From NCBI GenBank assembly GCA_948474755.1, contig CAOLHI010001241.1:124001-188000 (forward strand): a stretch of DNA of 64,000 nt. Reading direction: 5' to 3'. The notes beneath the pieces were generated by a model. The model did no database searches and was not told the DNA's origin. It saw only the letters and a list, made by a program, of their open reading frames with translations. Each line of letters opens with the position of its first letter. Position 1 is the first letter of the stretch. The DNA comes from Ctenosaura bakeri. Its lineage: Eukaryota > Chordata > Lepidosauria > Squamata > Iguanidae. Both the position numbers and the translations under genes were made by a program. Positions 1 through 8,619 of this stretch are shown here, piece by piece.

Positions 1-85
1 GGAGCAGCGAAGAGAGCGCCTCGCGCAAGAACCTGCTTGCGTGAATGGCACCCCCCACCTCCACGATAAGGTAACATGCGGAAAA
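1..85 (+). mobile_element. Right end of a GC-rich hAT-like non-autonomous element, cut by the window edge
   Basis: The segment ends in a short stretch reading ggtaacatgcggaaaaggc. It closely resembles the right end of the element at 15344-15757 (ggtaagctgcggaaaggcc), including the preceding ccac-tcca motif. No transposase is visible. The left end lies outside the window, so the length is unknown. Placement in the hAT group rests on terminal similarity to the other GGCC-TTTCC-type ends in this window and is an inference. Confidence 0.45.
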
Positions 86-591
86 GGCTCAGGAGTGGTT
101 GTGCGCAAGCGCGAGCCATGCACTCACGTCCTCCTGCCCCCTTTGGCGGGAGCACGTGCAGCCACAGCGTCGCCACAACAGGAGAGGTGGTGCGCCCCCT
201 GTTCAGAAGGGACTGAAATCGCTCCCCTTCTCCACTACTGGGAGAACTTCCTGTCTGACGGGACAGCTTGGGGGGGCAGCAGCAGCACGAGGGGCAGGCC
301 CCCTCCTCACCGTGGCCCCTGCCCCACTCAGCATGGAGGGGGGCATTGCGGAAGGGCCAGGGGGCCGCAAGGCGGTGCTTTTCCGGGGGGCAAGCTGCGC
401 CCGGCACAAAAGACAAAGGTGCTGGGATTCCTCCCCTCCTCGGCCAGAGTCAACACTCTGGAAACTTTTCCCACACTGCCCCCTCAGCGGAAACGAGAGC
501 GAAGCATAAGCAGAGCCCGGGGGGGTTCTCGGAGTTTTTTCCCAGGGGAGACGCGCGGCTCCTCTTTCCTCTTGCCGGGGGGGAGGAGGCA
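86..591. other. GC-rich, CpG-rich segment without a recognised gene
   Basis: The base composition is much richer in G, C and CpG than the rest of the window. Several overlapping open frames occur here on both strands, as expected in GC-rich DNA where stop codons are rare; none gives a recognisable protein. The segment sits between a hAT-like right end and a SPIN 3' end, so it is probably transposon interior. A true CpG-island promoter cannot be excluded from the sequence alone. Confidence 0.4.
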
Positions 592-688
592 TTGTAAATA
601 ATAAATAAATAATTTTATGGTTGGGGGTCACCACAACATGAGGAACTGTATTAAAGGGTCGCAGCATTAGGAAGGTTGAGAACCACTG
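592..688 (+). mobile_element. SPIN hAT transposon, 3' terminus
   Basis: The final hundred bases carry the characteristic SPIN 3' end: an AT-rich run, then gttgggggtcaccacaac, a block containing aaagggtcgcagcatt, and the terminal inverted repeat gttgagaaccactg. SPIN is a hAT family known from several mammals, frogs and Anolis and explained by horizontal transfer. The matching 5' terminal repeat is not seen upstream, so this copy is truncated or chimeric. No transposase reading frame is present. Identification is by recall of the family's ends, not by alignment. Confidence 0.75.
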
Positions 689-1554
689 CACTGCAGTCTT
701 TCCTGGACAGAGATAATCTTGTCATAGTAGTTCATGCACTGGTAACCTTCTGATTAGATTACTTTAATATCCTCTGTATAGAGCTGTTGCTGAAGATCAC
801 TTGGAAGCTGCAGCTAATGCAAAATATAGCAGCTCCATTGGAACATCATAAACACATCATATAACAAATTACACTGGTGACCAGCTATGCTTGCGTTGTG
901 ATTTCAAGGGACTTGTGGTGACATGTAAATCCCTAAGGGGTTTGAAACATAAGTACTTGAAGGAGCCCATATATATGCTTGCCTGAGGACTGAGGTCTGC
1001 TTGAGCTCTGTTTTTCCAGACTTAGTCAAGGTGGATTTACAAAATTTCTGATTTCCTGAAATAAGGTTTTGATTTGGACCTGCATCAAACTGGGCAGTCT
1101 TCAAAGAGATCCAAATTATATCTTATGCTTGATATGCTTTTTAGGTTTGAAAGTATTCACTCAAAAAGGGCTTGTTTTGCATTATCATTATGGTAATATT
1201 ATTGTTTTCGTCTTATGGTTAATGTTTATATTAAGTTATATCCGAATGGGCAGCTGTATGGAGGTAGGGGTGATTTTTCATCCCATGACCTTTTCATACA
1301 GAGAGAAATATCACTGCACTGCTATCAAGATAAAGCAAAACCAACTCATTTCTGGTCACCATTTTGGTCTGTTTGGGGAGACTTTTTCAGTTTGTGGGGG
1401 TTGGGGTTCAGGGACCTGGTAAGTGGAAGATGTAAACTGTTCCCTTTCCTGCCTAATTTGAGCCATTGTGACTGTACTTTGACCAAAAAACTGTCAGTTT
1501 TTTTAAAAAGGGGGGGGAGACTTTGGTGGTCAATGTAAAGAGGAGACAGAGCTC
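689..1554. other. No gene recognised
   Basis: AT-rich unique-looking DNA with only short chance frames. A G-rich/T-rich stretch near 1395-1520 is low complexity. Confidence 0.6.
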
Positions 1555-3010
1555 CTGTTGAAGGTCACTTGCTTTATTTACATTTATAAAAAGCCCAATG
1601 TGTTTTGGCCTTTATCAAAGTTGGTTTTCTTCAAAGGTTACACTAAACAAAATACAAGTATAATTCTGTTTAATACATTAAGACAACACCAAATTAATTA
1701 TAATCTCTAACAACATATAAATTACATTATTCAACAATCCAAAATGTATATACATAACTTTACACAGAAATTTCTGGAGTTGTAAAATACACTTTCCAAA
1801 GAAATGGACCACTGAGCAAAAGGAACTATAGACTATACACTGGATATTTGTACATGGACTCAGGTAGTCAGCAGAAAGGAAGAACCCCAGGGCTTTTCAC
1901 AAGGATATCTGACGCAATTGTCCTAACTATTACATCAGTCTTTTAATGCCATCCTTATATTAAAGATTGTAAATTTAAATCTTCATTTAAACCTTAGGCT
2001 CAAGCAATTTTAATTTTAGAATCCATTCTATGTCTTATCTCTTAAGAGTATCTTCAGTGTGATTATGAATTTTCTCCAGAACCCAAAAACGCAGATCTGA
2101 TATACAATGTTGTGTTTCTAAAAAATGTTTAACTAAAGGAGCAACCACCCGTTTATTTTTTTACATTTGAAAGGTGTTCTCCTATTCTTTGTTTAAGAAG
2201 TCTGGTGGATTTTCCCACATTTTTTTTACATATACATATACATTGGATGGCATATACATTTTTACATATACATTGGATGGCATAAATCACATTGCTAGTG
2301 CTTAATGGTACTGAAATGGCTCAATTTATACAGGTTTTTTTTAATCTGTGTTATTTATAACTGTTGTCATTTTAGTTGTTTATGTACAGTACAAACAGTG
2401 GCCACGTGGATGATGTCCTGTTGGTGTCTTCACACCCATTATTGTATCAATATTATGTGGTTGCTTTTTGGCATTGAATTCTATATGCATCAAAATAGGT
2501 TTGCCATTCCTGGTTCTTTCATAGGATATGAGAGGTTTCTCATTACATCCTGTAGTGTTTTCTACTAAATACCAATGTTTCTTTATAAATCTCTGTAAAT
2601 TTTTTGTGATATGGTTAAATGTAAGAAAACAGTGCAGGCAATTACTTTGGATTCTATCTTATGTTTTTAAAGTTCTGAATGAGGTCTCTTTGCTGCTTTT
2701 CTTAACCCATTAGATATTGTATGTTGTGGATACCCTTTTGCCCTTAGATGTTTTGTCAGTATCACGAATTTTTTCTTAAATCCTTCTTCGTGAGAACAAT
2801 TGTCTTTTATTCTGAAAAACTGGCAGAAGATTATGCCTCACGGTTGTGAGATTATTACTGTCAAATCTAAGGTACACATGTACATCTGTAGGATTTATGT
2901 ATGTGAAGAACATGGAGCTCTGTATCCTGTTTACTTCCACATTTCATATATGCTCCTCATTTCTCTCCTTGGGACTTTGGGGGTCACCTGGGGGACATGA
3001 GGAGGCTATA
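1555..3010 (-). mobile_element. Penelope-like retrotransposon, degraded (RT C-terminus plus GIY-YIG domain)
   Basis: Read on the minus strand, the piece starts with reverse transcriptase C-terminal blocks (about 2960-2700). These include a TDVH-type KPTD motif, FFRIKDNCSHEEGF, and a GYPQHTI block. A CGHC-like Cys/His block (GHCLYC) lies near 2400. The GIY-YIG nuclease follows (about 2290-2000), with VIYAIQCIC, NVGKSTRLLKQRI, a basic EHLSNVKK stretch, and then WVLEKIHNH and LLEPKGLNEDLNL. The 3' tail near 1640-1600 carries the 'gaagaaaaccaactttgataaagg...' motif that ends many Penelope-like elements. Several frameshifts and stops break the frame, so it is a dead copy. Penelope-like elements encode a telomerase-related RT joined to a GIY-YIG endonuclease. 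The boundary beyond 3000 is approximate. Confidence 0.8.
2225..2285. repeat. 30-bp tandem duplication inside the Penelope GIY-YIG region
   Basis: The motif tacatatacattggatggcata occurs twice, 30 bases apart. On the minus strand it repeats the YAIQCIC part of the first GIY-YIG motif, so one copy is an insertion in the nuclease domain. Confidence 0.75.
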
Positions 3011-3189
3011 AAAGTGGGGTTTCTGGGCCACATGTACCACATTTCTCCCACTCCTGTGTTTATGATGCTCATATTACCTTATAAAGAAGTGCTTGGTCTC
3101 ACAGTGCTTCAAGCAGTATTCCCAAGCTGCACACCTGCTGTTTCATGGGAAATGCAATCCCATCTAACATAGTCTGCACACCCCAGTTC

Positions 3190-3400
3190 TCAGACAAGAC
3201 AATCACTTGTGGAAAGGATTTTCATTTTGTTAGGACTCAGCTTCAGTTAATTGGCCCTCATCCAGCCCATTATTGACTCCAGACACAGGTTCATCATCTA
3301 TGCAGCTTCATTTAACTCAAATAACAAGGAGAACAAAAATGAGAAGAATGATAGAGCTGGTATCATCAGCCTGTTGATGATTAAGGCATTTTTTTAAATG
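3190..3400 (-). mobile_element. CR1/L2-type LINE fragment
   Basis: The block around gactcagcttcagttaattg matches the block at 55910-55945 (gactcagcttcagttcatt), followed in both by a ccagccca motif. Here it is followed by a tatcatcagcctgttgatga block typical of the antisense reverse-transcriptase region of abundant squamate LINEs. Only about 200 bases remain and no open frame survives. The exact clade (CR1 or L2) cannot be fixed by eye. Confidence 0.5.
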
Positions 3401-3840
3401 TACTTTCCAATCATGCCTTGGTTTTGCTAGATGCATTTGCAGATATCCATCAACAGAACACAAATTGTGTCTGGTCCACAGAAAATCTAAGAACTATAGA
3501 CCAAGACAGGTCACAAACCATGGACCAGAACAAGTCTCAAACCATGGATTGAAATCAGATTACTCACAAATTCCCAGTGTATTAGGACTACAGTGCTAAT
3601 ATATGAGGGTTGTTAAGTAATCAAGACTAGGAGAGATTTGAATTCCTTGCACAATATGATTAATAGCAAGAGTATTTGTGTAGTCCATGATCAGTTAAAT
3701 TGATAAACTTTAGACATTCTGGCTCACTAGTTCTATTGCTATGGTTGTAATTTAAAATTTATTTGAACAAAGATTCGAAAATCTTGCATAGCTAAAAAAA
3801 TTCAGTGTTATCAGTAGTCATGCAAAATAGCAGCTAAAAC
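3401..3840. other. No gene recognised
   Basis: AT-rich DNA with no convincing coding or repeat signal. A short local duplication of 'accatggacc/accatggat' type is at 3500-3550. Confidence 0.55.
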
Positions 3841-4076
3841 ATATATTTAACCAACTGTTTCGGTGATGTATACGGATAATTCCCATTAAATGGACAGAGT
3901 TGCGCTTGACAAGACCTGAAATTGAACCTGTTTCTTCTCTCTCTCTGTCTCTGACACACACACACAGACATTCTTCTTCATCCAGAGAGAGGAAGGTTCA
4001 ATTTCAGGTCTGTCAACCATGTCCATGTCCATTTATTGAGAGTTATGTGCACACCATTTAGAAAATAGATATTTAA
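3841..4076. repeat. Long imperfect inverted repeat (hairpin MITE-like)
   Basis: The left arm (3841-3935) and right arm (3983-4076) are near-complementary. Both contain agacctgaaattgaacc in opposite orientation, then attaaatggaca/tgtccatttat and more divergent outer parts. The loop holds ct and ca simple repeats. A structure of about 235 bp with arms this long is typical of palindromic miniature DNA transposons. No target duplication was established and the family is unknown. Confidence 0.65.
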
Positions 4077-4920
4077 ACCTGTTTTTGATTGGCTGAATCC
4101 CTTTAAATAATTTATATACAAATGTAATCACAATATTTCTTGCTTGATGAGCTTCTCCTCTTGATTCAATGGTGGGGAAAAAAACCAATACACTAAGTTG
4201 TTGATAGTAACTCTTGGGGAAAAATATTCTGCACTAATACATTCCTCATACAGTATTGGAATTCTTGAAAAGTTAGAAAAATTGAAATTATGAAACCACT
4301 GAAGGAAACTATTGCATGTAATCACCATACTCTTTCTCTCACAGCTTGACTCTATGACAGTTTGATGGGTTTATTGCATTGGCATGGATTGCTTTGGCTA
4401 AACTAAATGGCAGCTATCTCACTTGCCCTTGATTGTGCTCAGATTAATCAAAGGCTTTTGAAGTAATGGCTTTTTGTATCCAGGCTAAGAAACATTTATT
4501 TTGTAGGCGAGTGCATTTTAAATAGATACAGATATTTCAAGACATTTGTATGCAATAGTAATGAAATTCTGTTAGGGGCTTACTGTTTTTCATAGTAACA
4601 CTAACAACTAGAGTGGGTGAAGTGTGAAAATTCACACTTTTCCCTTCTCTGTCAAATGCTGGAAATGAACAAAGTATGATTGAATTTTTATCTAAATCAT
4701 TAGCATGGAAGCATTTGCAAACGTATGAAAACTGAAACATTACAGATATATATTGAATAGTAAATGAAAGACACAAGAGATATAATAGAAGTTAAGGTGC
4801 ATGAAACTGACAGATAATGAGAGGATGTGAGAATTTATCATGCGGTTCCTGTAAGACATGAACATCTTCTTAACTAGAGAGCTCTAGTGCTGTAGTTCAG
4901 AGAGGTAGACTAGAACACTG
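4077..4920. other. No gene recognised
   Basis: AT-rich unique-looking sequence. The longest minus-strand frame (79 codons at 4537-4776) has no recognisable features. Confidence 0.55.
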
Positions 4921-4990
4921 TTGTTTTTCTTTTAATTTGTTAACTGCCTTGAGTTATATTTTGGAGGGAAAATAAAAGATATCAATAAGG
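4921..4990 (+). mobile_element. LINE 3' tail remnant
   Basis: The sequence aactgccttgagttatatttt followed by ggagggaaaataaaaga matches the 3' terminal motif (gcc-ttgagtcccattttggg...ataaa) also seen at 40070-40121. It is a short, diverged end of a CR1/L2-type LINE. Confidence 0.45.
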
Positions 4991-5480
4991 TAGCAATAAT
5001 AACAAAAACTTTCTAGAAGTGAATTCTAAGTCTCATCAAATTACAAGCTAGAGAGTTCCACAGGGTGGAGGCATGGGTTAAAGTCATATCAAGCTTTGAT
5101 AGCTGTTTAATGTAGATATAGTCTCATATAGTCCACAGTTATTGTCAATAATTTGAAGGAGATACAGCGTAGTCTGGACATGGAAGAGGTGTTCCAAAGT
5201 CACCTCTTGGCATGTGCCATAATGTGGGACATTTTACTTCCTAGATATTCTATGTGTTCTTTCAAAAATAAATCTGTTGAAAATTCATTCTGTGCAGAGG
5301 AGGGTGGTCGTTTTCGGCATAATTCTGACCTTTTGAAAATATAGGAAGAACAAAATAATATTTTCATAGCTTAATTAGTAAATAGATATTTTAAAAATCT
5401 AAAGGTTCCACTTAAAGCATCAATAATAAAAACAGAATCTTTATATTAATTATCAGTTACGTATTTTATAACATGTTAAG
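4991..5480. other. No gene recognised
   Basis: AT-rich. A 63-codon plus-strand frame at 5153-5344 has no recognisable features. Confidence 0.5.
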
Positions 5481-5570
5481 GCTGCAATCTTACAGACACA
5501 CTTAACTGTGAGCTAGTCCTTTTAAACTCAGTGTAGCTTACTTCTAAGTAGAAATATATAAGATTGGCCT
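5481..5570. mobile_element. Ancient palindromic MITE of the GCAATCCTATAC type
   Basis: Starts gctgcaatcttacagacaca and ends aagattggcctgcc, with cttacttctaagtagaa inside. This is a diverged copy of a self-complementary element that is very common in reptile genomes. Similar fragments occur at 5595-5662 and 43813-43880. Confidence 0.5.
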
Positions 5571-5594
5571 GCCAAGCTAACATTTTATATATGC

Positions 5595-5662
5595 TTGCCT
5601 AAGAATAAACTCTACTTATGATAATGGGACATATTTTCAAGTAAACACGCATAAGATTCCAT
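5595..5662. mobile_element. Second fragment of the same ancient MITE
   Basis: Contains taagaataaactctacttatgataatggg and ends in cgcataagattcc, in the order expected for a more diverged copy of the neighbouring element. It is short and weakly supported. Confidence 0.35.
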
Positions 5663-6224
5663 TTCAAATGCACAAAAAACTCACTGGCTCAGCTTTTACA
5701 TTAAATATCATCTACAGCTAAGTTAAACTGTGGGGATCTTCTCCATTTATAAGGACATTTGAAGCATTTCCCCTGCTGAGCGCTGCCTTTCCATTGAAAC
5801 TGGTATGTGCGTCTTTCTTCCCTATTTACTCTGAGATTTTAGTGCCAGTAGAAATTTATGGGAGGAGGCATTCAGTCATAGTGAAAATTGCTGTGTTATG
5901 TTGAAATGGCCTTTGCTACCTGATTAAAAAAAAATAGTCTGGCTCAGTTTCTGTGCCTCTTGAGAAGTATTCTGGGCAGGAAAAGTCTGCATTAAATTAT
6001 CTTTATGCCTCTAATTTCAAATCCACATTAGAAAAGACTGCAATTCTTAAGCAGAAGAATGACAGAGAACATCTACTTAGCATTGTATGCAGCCTTCCAT
6101 TACAGGCAGTGCTGACACTGTGGGTCAGAATTCATAGTGTTCTTGGAATTATGCTTTCTACATCTATTTATCGGTCAGAAATAACTAGAAATCTGTGATA
6201 AATTATAGTTGTCAGAGTATAGGA
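5663..6224. other. No gene recognised
   Basis: AT-rich sequence. An 81-codon plus-strand frame (5953-6198) lacks recognisable features. Confidence 0.5.
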
Positions 6225-6480
6225 ATGTGCACAGGAATACACCCAAGAGTACATACAACATTTAGAGCATGTATAAACATTCTCACACATACATGTTACA
6301 TGCACACACAACTTTCTCAAATTTGCACATGCACTGTCATATACAACCACACACCTGAGCACACAGCTGACTATACAACTTCATAATACCCCAAACGTAC
6401 ATATATTTATATGTACACAGATAGACATGTGCAACATCTGTCACATATATTGAATGCATTTGCCATGCACATGCATTCAC
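6225..6480. repeat. Degenerate alternating purine-pyrimidine (CA/TG/TA) region
   Basis: The stretch is dense in acac, catg, tatata and gcacatgc motifs, with short palindromes such as catgcacatgcattc. It resembles a decayed CA/TA microsatellite. Confidence 0.5.
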
Positions 6481-6945
6481 GTCATTCCAGTTTGAAATGT
6501 TGCTTTTTTGAACAACATTGCCCAGAATCTTCTGCCAACATGGCTAGTTTTCTGAACTCTGAGCCATTTATAACATGAACTACGTGCACAGAACCACTCT
6601 GTCTTGCAATGAACTCTCAGAGAAGACTTCTAACCAGCACTAACTGCCTAGGGAGTATCTGAATTCATCAGAGTGTGAAACAGATATCTCCACAGATCTC
6701 GTAGAGAAGAGGGAGAAAGATAATAATGGATGGGAGTTACAACATAAACCTTTAGAGTATAGAATCTGAATTCATGCCATCCTTATGGTTTTCCTGTAGT
6801 CATTTGGTTGCCTATTGCAGAAACAGGATATTTGATATTGACAAGATAGGAATCCAACAAGTCTCTTAGGTTCTATGTGCACCCTGGCTCTTTTGGTATA
6901 TTTATACAGTACCAAGAAATGTTAAGTACTTTACAGTAAACCAGG

Positions 6946-7053
6946 GAGCCAGCATGATGTGGTTTGAGCATTGGGCTACAACTGTGGAGAACAGGGTCTG
7001 AATGCCCTCTCACCGATGGAAACCCACTGGGTGAGTGTGGCCAAGTCACCTTC
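6946..7053 (+). mobile_element. tRNA-derived squamate SINE, 5' half (split by LTR)
   Basis: Begins gagccagcatgatgtggttt with a pol III A-box-like segment, then a B-box-like gggtctgaatgcc, and the gtgtggccaagtcac block. The reading breaks at 7053, where a solo LTR begins, and resumes at 7899. This belongs to the same SINE family as the copies at 20500, 54241 and 58634. Confidence 0.75.
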
Positions 7054-7898
7054 TGTTACCCTGAAAACTGGGGGTCCCGCGAGGGACGCCTGACTTTGCC
7101 AATTAGAAATGCCAAATTTGGGGAAATTAGACTTAGAGCACTGTTTTGCTAGCGAGAGGCAGGGTAACTAAGCGAGATCTTTCACCCTATGTCTACAGTG
7201 TCAGGTCAGAGAGTGACTAAACAAGGTGTTTCCAAACAATAACAATTCTTTATTAAGAACAAAACACAGAAGACAAACATAGACTAACTAACTTAGAAAA
7301 GGAAGAGAGTTGCAGGGAGAGGCAATATGACCTGTTCCATAGTCCTGGGGAGAGGTTGGAGATTTGGGGAAGAAGACTCAGCGTGGGGCACTGAGGGGAA
7401 TCCCTTAAACACACCAATGGCAGGGCGGGATGGCAGTCAAAGGTGATTCGAGGATCGGTTAAAAATGAAGGGTTTTTATAGGGAAGATCGTGCCTTTTGG
7501 CTATGGCAGTCCCAAAGGGGAACAAAAGAGGTTTCGGTGCTGGACAAAAGGATTTGGTAAGGTCAGGTAGCGCGTGATGGGATATGCATGTAGAAACAAT
7601 ACCTTTGGCCAAGACGTTAATGGCCCAGCTTACAAGAGTAGTTTGCCTGAGAGCCATATGGCTATTGAGTAGTCCATGGCGGGAAGTTCCCTAAAGCTTC
7701 GGGTGAGTTTTGGGTGCTGGCTACAAAGAGAAATGGAATGCAAACCATTAATGGCCACTTCTCTGTCCGTGCTTATCCGGAGAACTTTGCGAACACGTGA
7801 AGTGAGGTAATCACTAACCAGTCCAGCTAAATCCAAATTAAATGATATCGAAAGGATATCTGGGGGTCCTCACTGAGGGTGCCATGGCCAAAATAACA
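7054..7898 (-). mobile_element. Solo LTR (845 bp) inserted in a SINE
   Basis: The element starts TGTTA and ends TAACA, a perfect 5-bp inverted terminus in TG...CA form. It is flanked by cttc at 7050-7053 and 7899-7902, a 4-bp target duplication. On the minus strand a TATA box (tataaaaacc) lies near 7480 and an AATAAA signal at 7254-7249, in the order expected for U3-R-U5. No internal retroviral genes flank it, so it is a solo LTR left by recombination. A 134-codon minus frame at 7253-7657 lies inside the LTR and is not a gene. A 4-bp duplication suits gammaretrovirus-like elements, but the family is not fixed. Confidence 0.8.
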
Positions 7899-8020
7899 CT
7901 TCTCTCAGCATCAGAAGAAGGCAAACCTTTGAAGAATTCTTGCCAAGAAAATCCTGTGATAGGTCTGCCTTACAGTTGTCATAAGTCAAAAATTACTTGA
8001 AAGAAACAACAGCAACAACT
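7899..8020 (+). mobile_element. tRNA-derived squamate SINE, 3' half
   Basis: Continues the SINE after the LTR: a ctctcagcatcag block, ttgccaagaaaatcctgtga, then ataagtcaaaaattacttga and a (caa)n-type tail. The order of blocks matches the reverse of the minus-strand copy at 54741-54974. The tail resembles the 3' end of Bov-B LINEs. Confidence 0.75.
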
Positions 8021-8593
8021 ACAAATTACAGTTATGACAATCCATATGTCTATCTATCTAGTGGATACACTATAAAGAGGAATAGAAAACAAAGAGGAAA
8101 AGAAGAATTAGAGGAAACTACTCTTTCAGGCGGGAGTAAGAAGGGAGCAAATGCCCTAAAGCTTTTCGTTCCCAATGGATAGATCCAGATTAGTCTTCTC
8201 CTTGGTATGCTCTCCCTTCTGCAAGGAAGGGTGTTCAGCTTCCCAAGAGCCCTTGCTCTCTGGCTGATAGATGGGGCCAGGGTGTGCTTCCTTTCAGCTG
8301 TAAAGGTCAAAGGCATTTAGGAGTTGGGAGGGGGAGTAAAAAAAAGTGCAGCAAGCAGGGGAAATGGAAAGACAAGGTCCCTACAACTGCTCCTTCTCTG
8401 ACACAGAACCATCTGTGATGTTCTTGCTGGGAGGCAAGGAGCGAGGCATTTTATTTTGCAGTCTTGATTAAACAACATTACTCTGATTTGTTGAGAGCAG
8501 TGGGAAAGAGCAACAGATTACCAGACATTCTTGTATAGCAGAATGAGCCTCCATCACTACCATCTTGGGAAAAGGAGATATCCAGAAATGAAT
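8021..8593. other. No gene recognised
   Basis: Mixed-composition sequence with short open frames on both strands. Nothing identifiable. Confidence 0.5.
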
Positions 8594-8619
8594 GTCAACA
8601 CAGAATTCTCTGTGTTGAC
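8594..8619. repeat. Perfect 11-bp inverted repeat with 4-base loop
   Basis: The arms gtcaacacaga and tctgtgttgac are exactly complementary around attc. This could form a small hairpin; no gene is adjacent to give it a role. Confidence 0.8.

Noticed and set aside
41..691. Overlapping frames of 109-186 codons on both strands
   Set aside because: GC-rich DNA with few stop codons; frames overlap a SPIN end and give no recognisable protein.
6946..7000. Possible tRNA gene
   Set aside because: A- and B-box-like motifs belong to a SINE head; no complete tRNA cloverleaf.
7253..7657. 134-codon minus-strand frame
   Set aside because: Lies inside the solo LTR, across its TATA box and R region.
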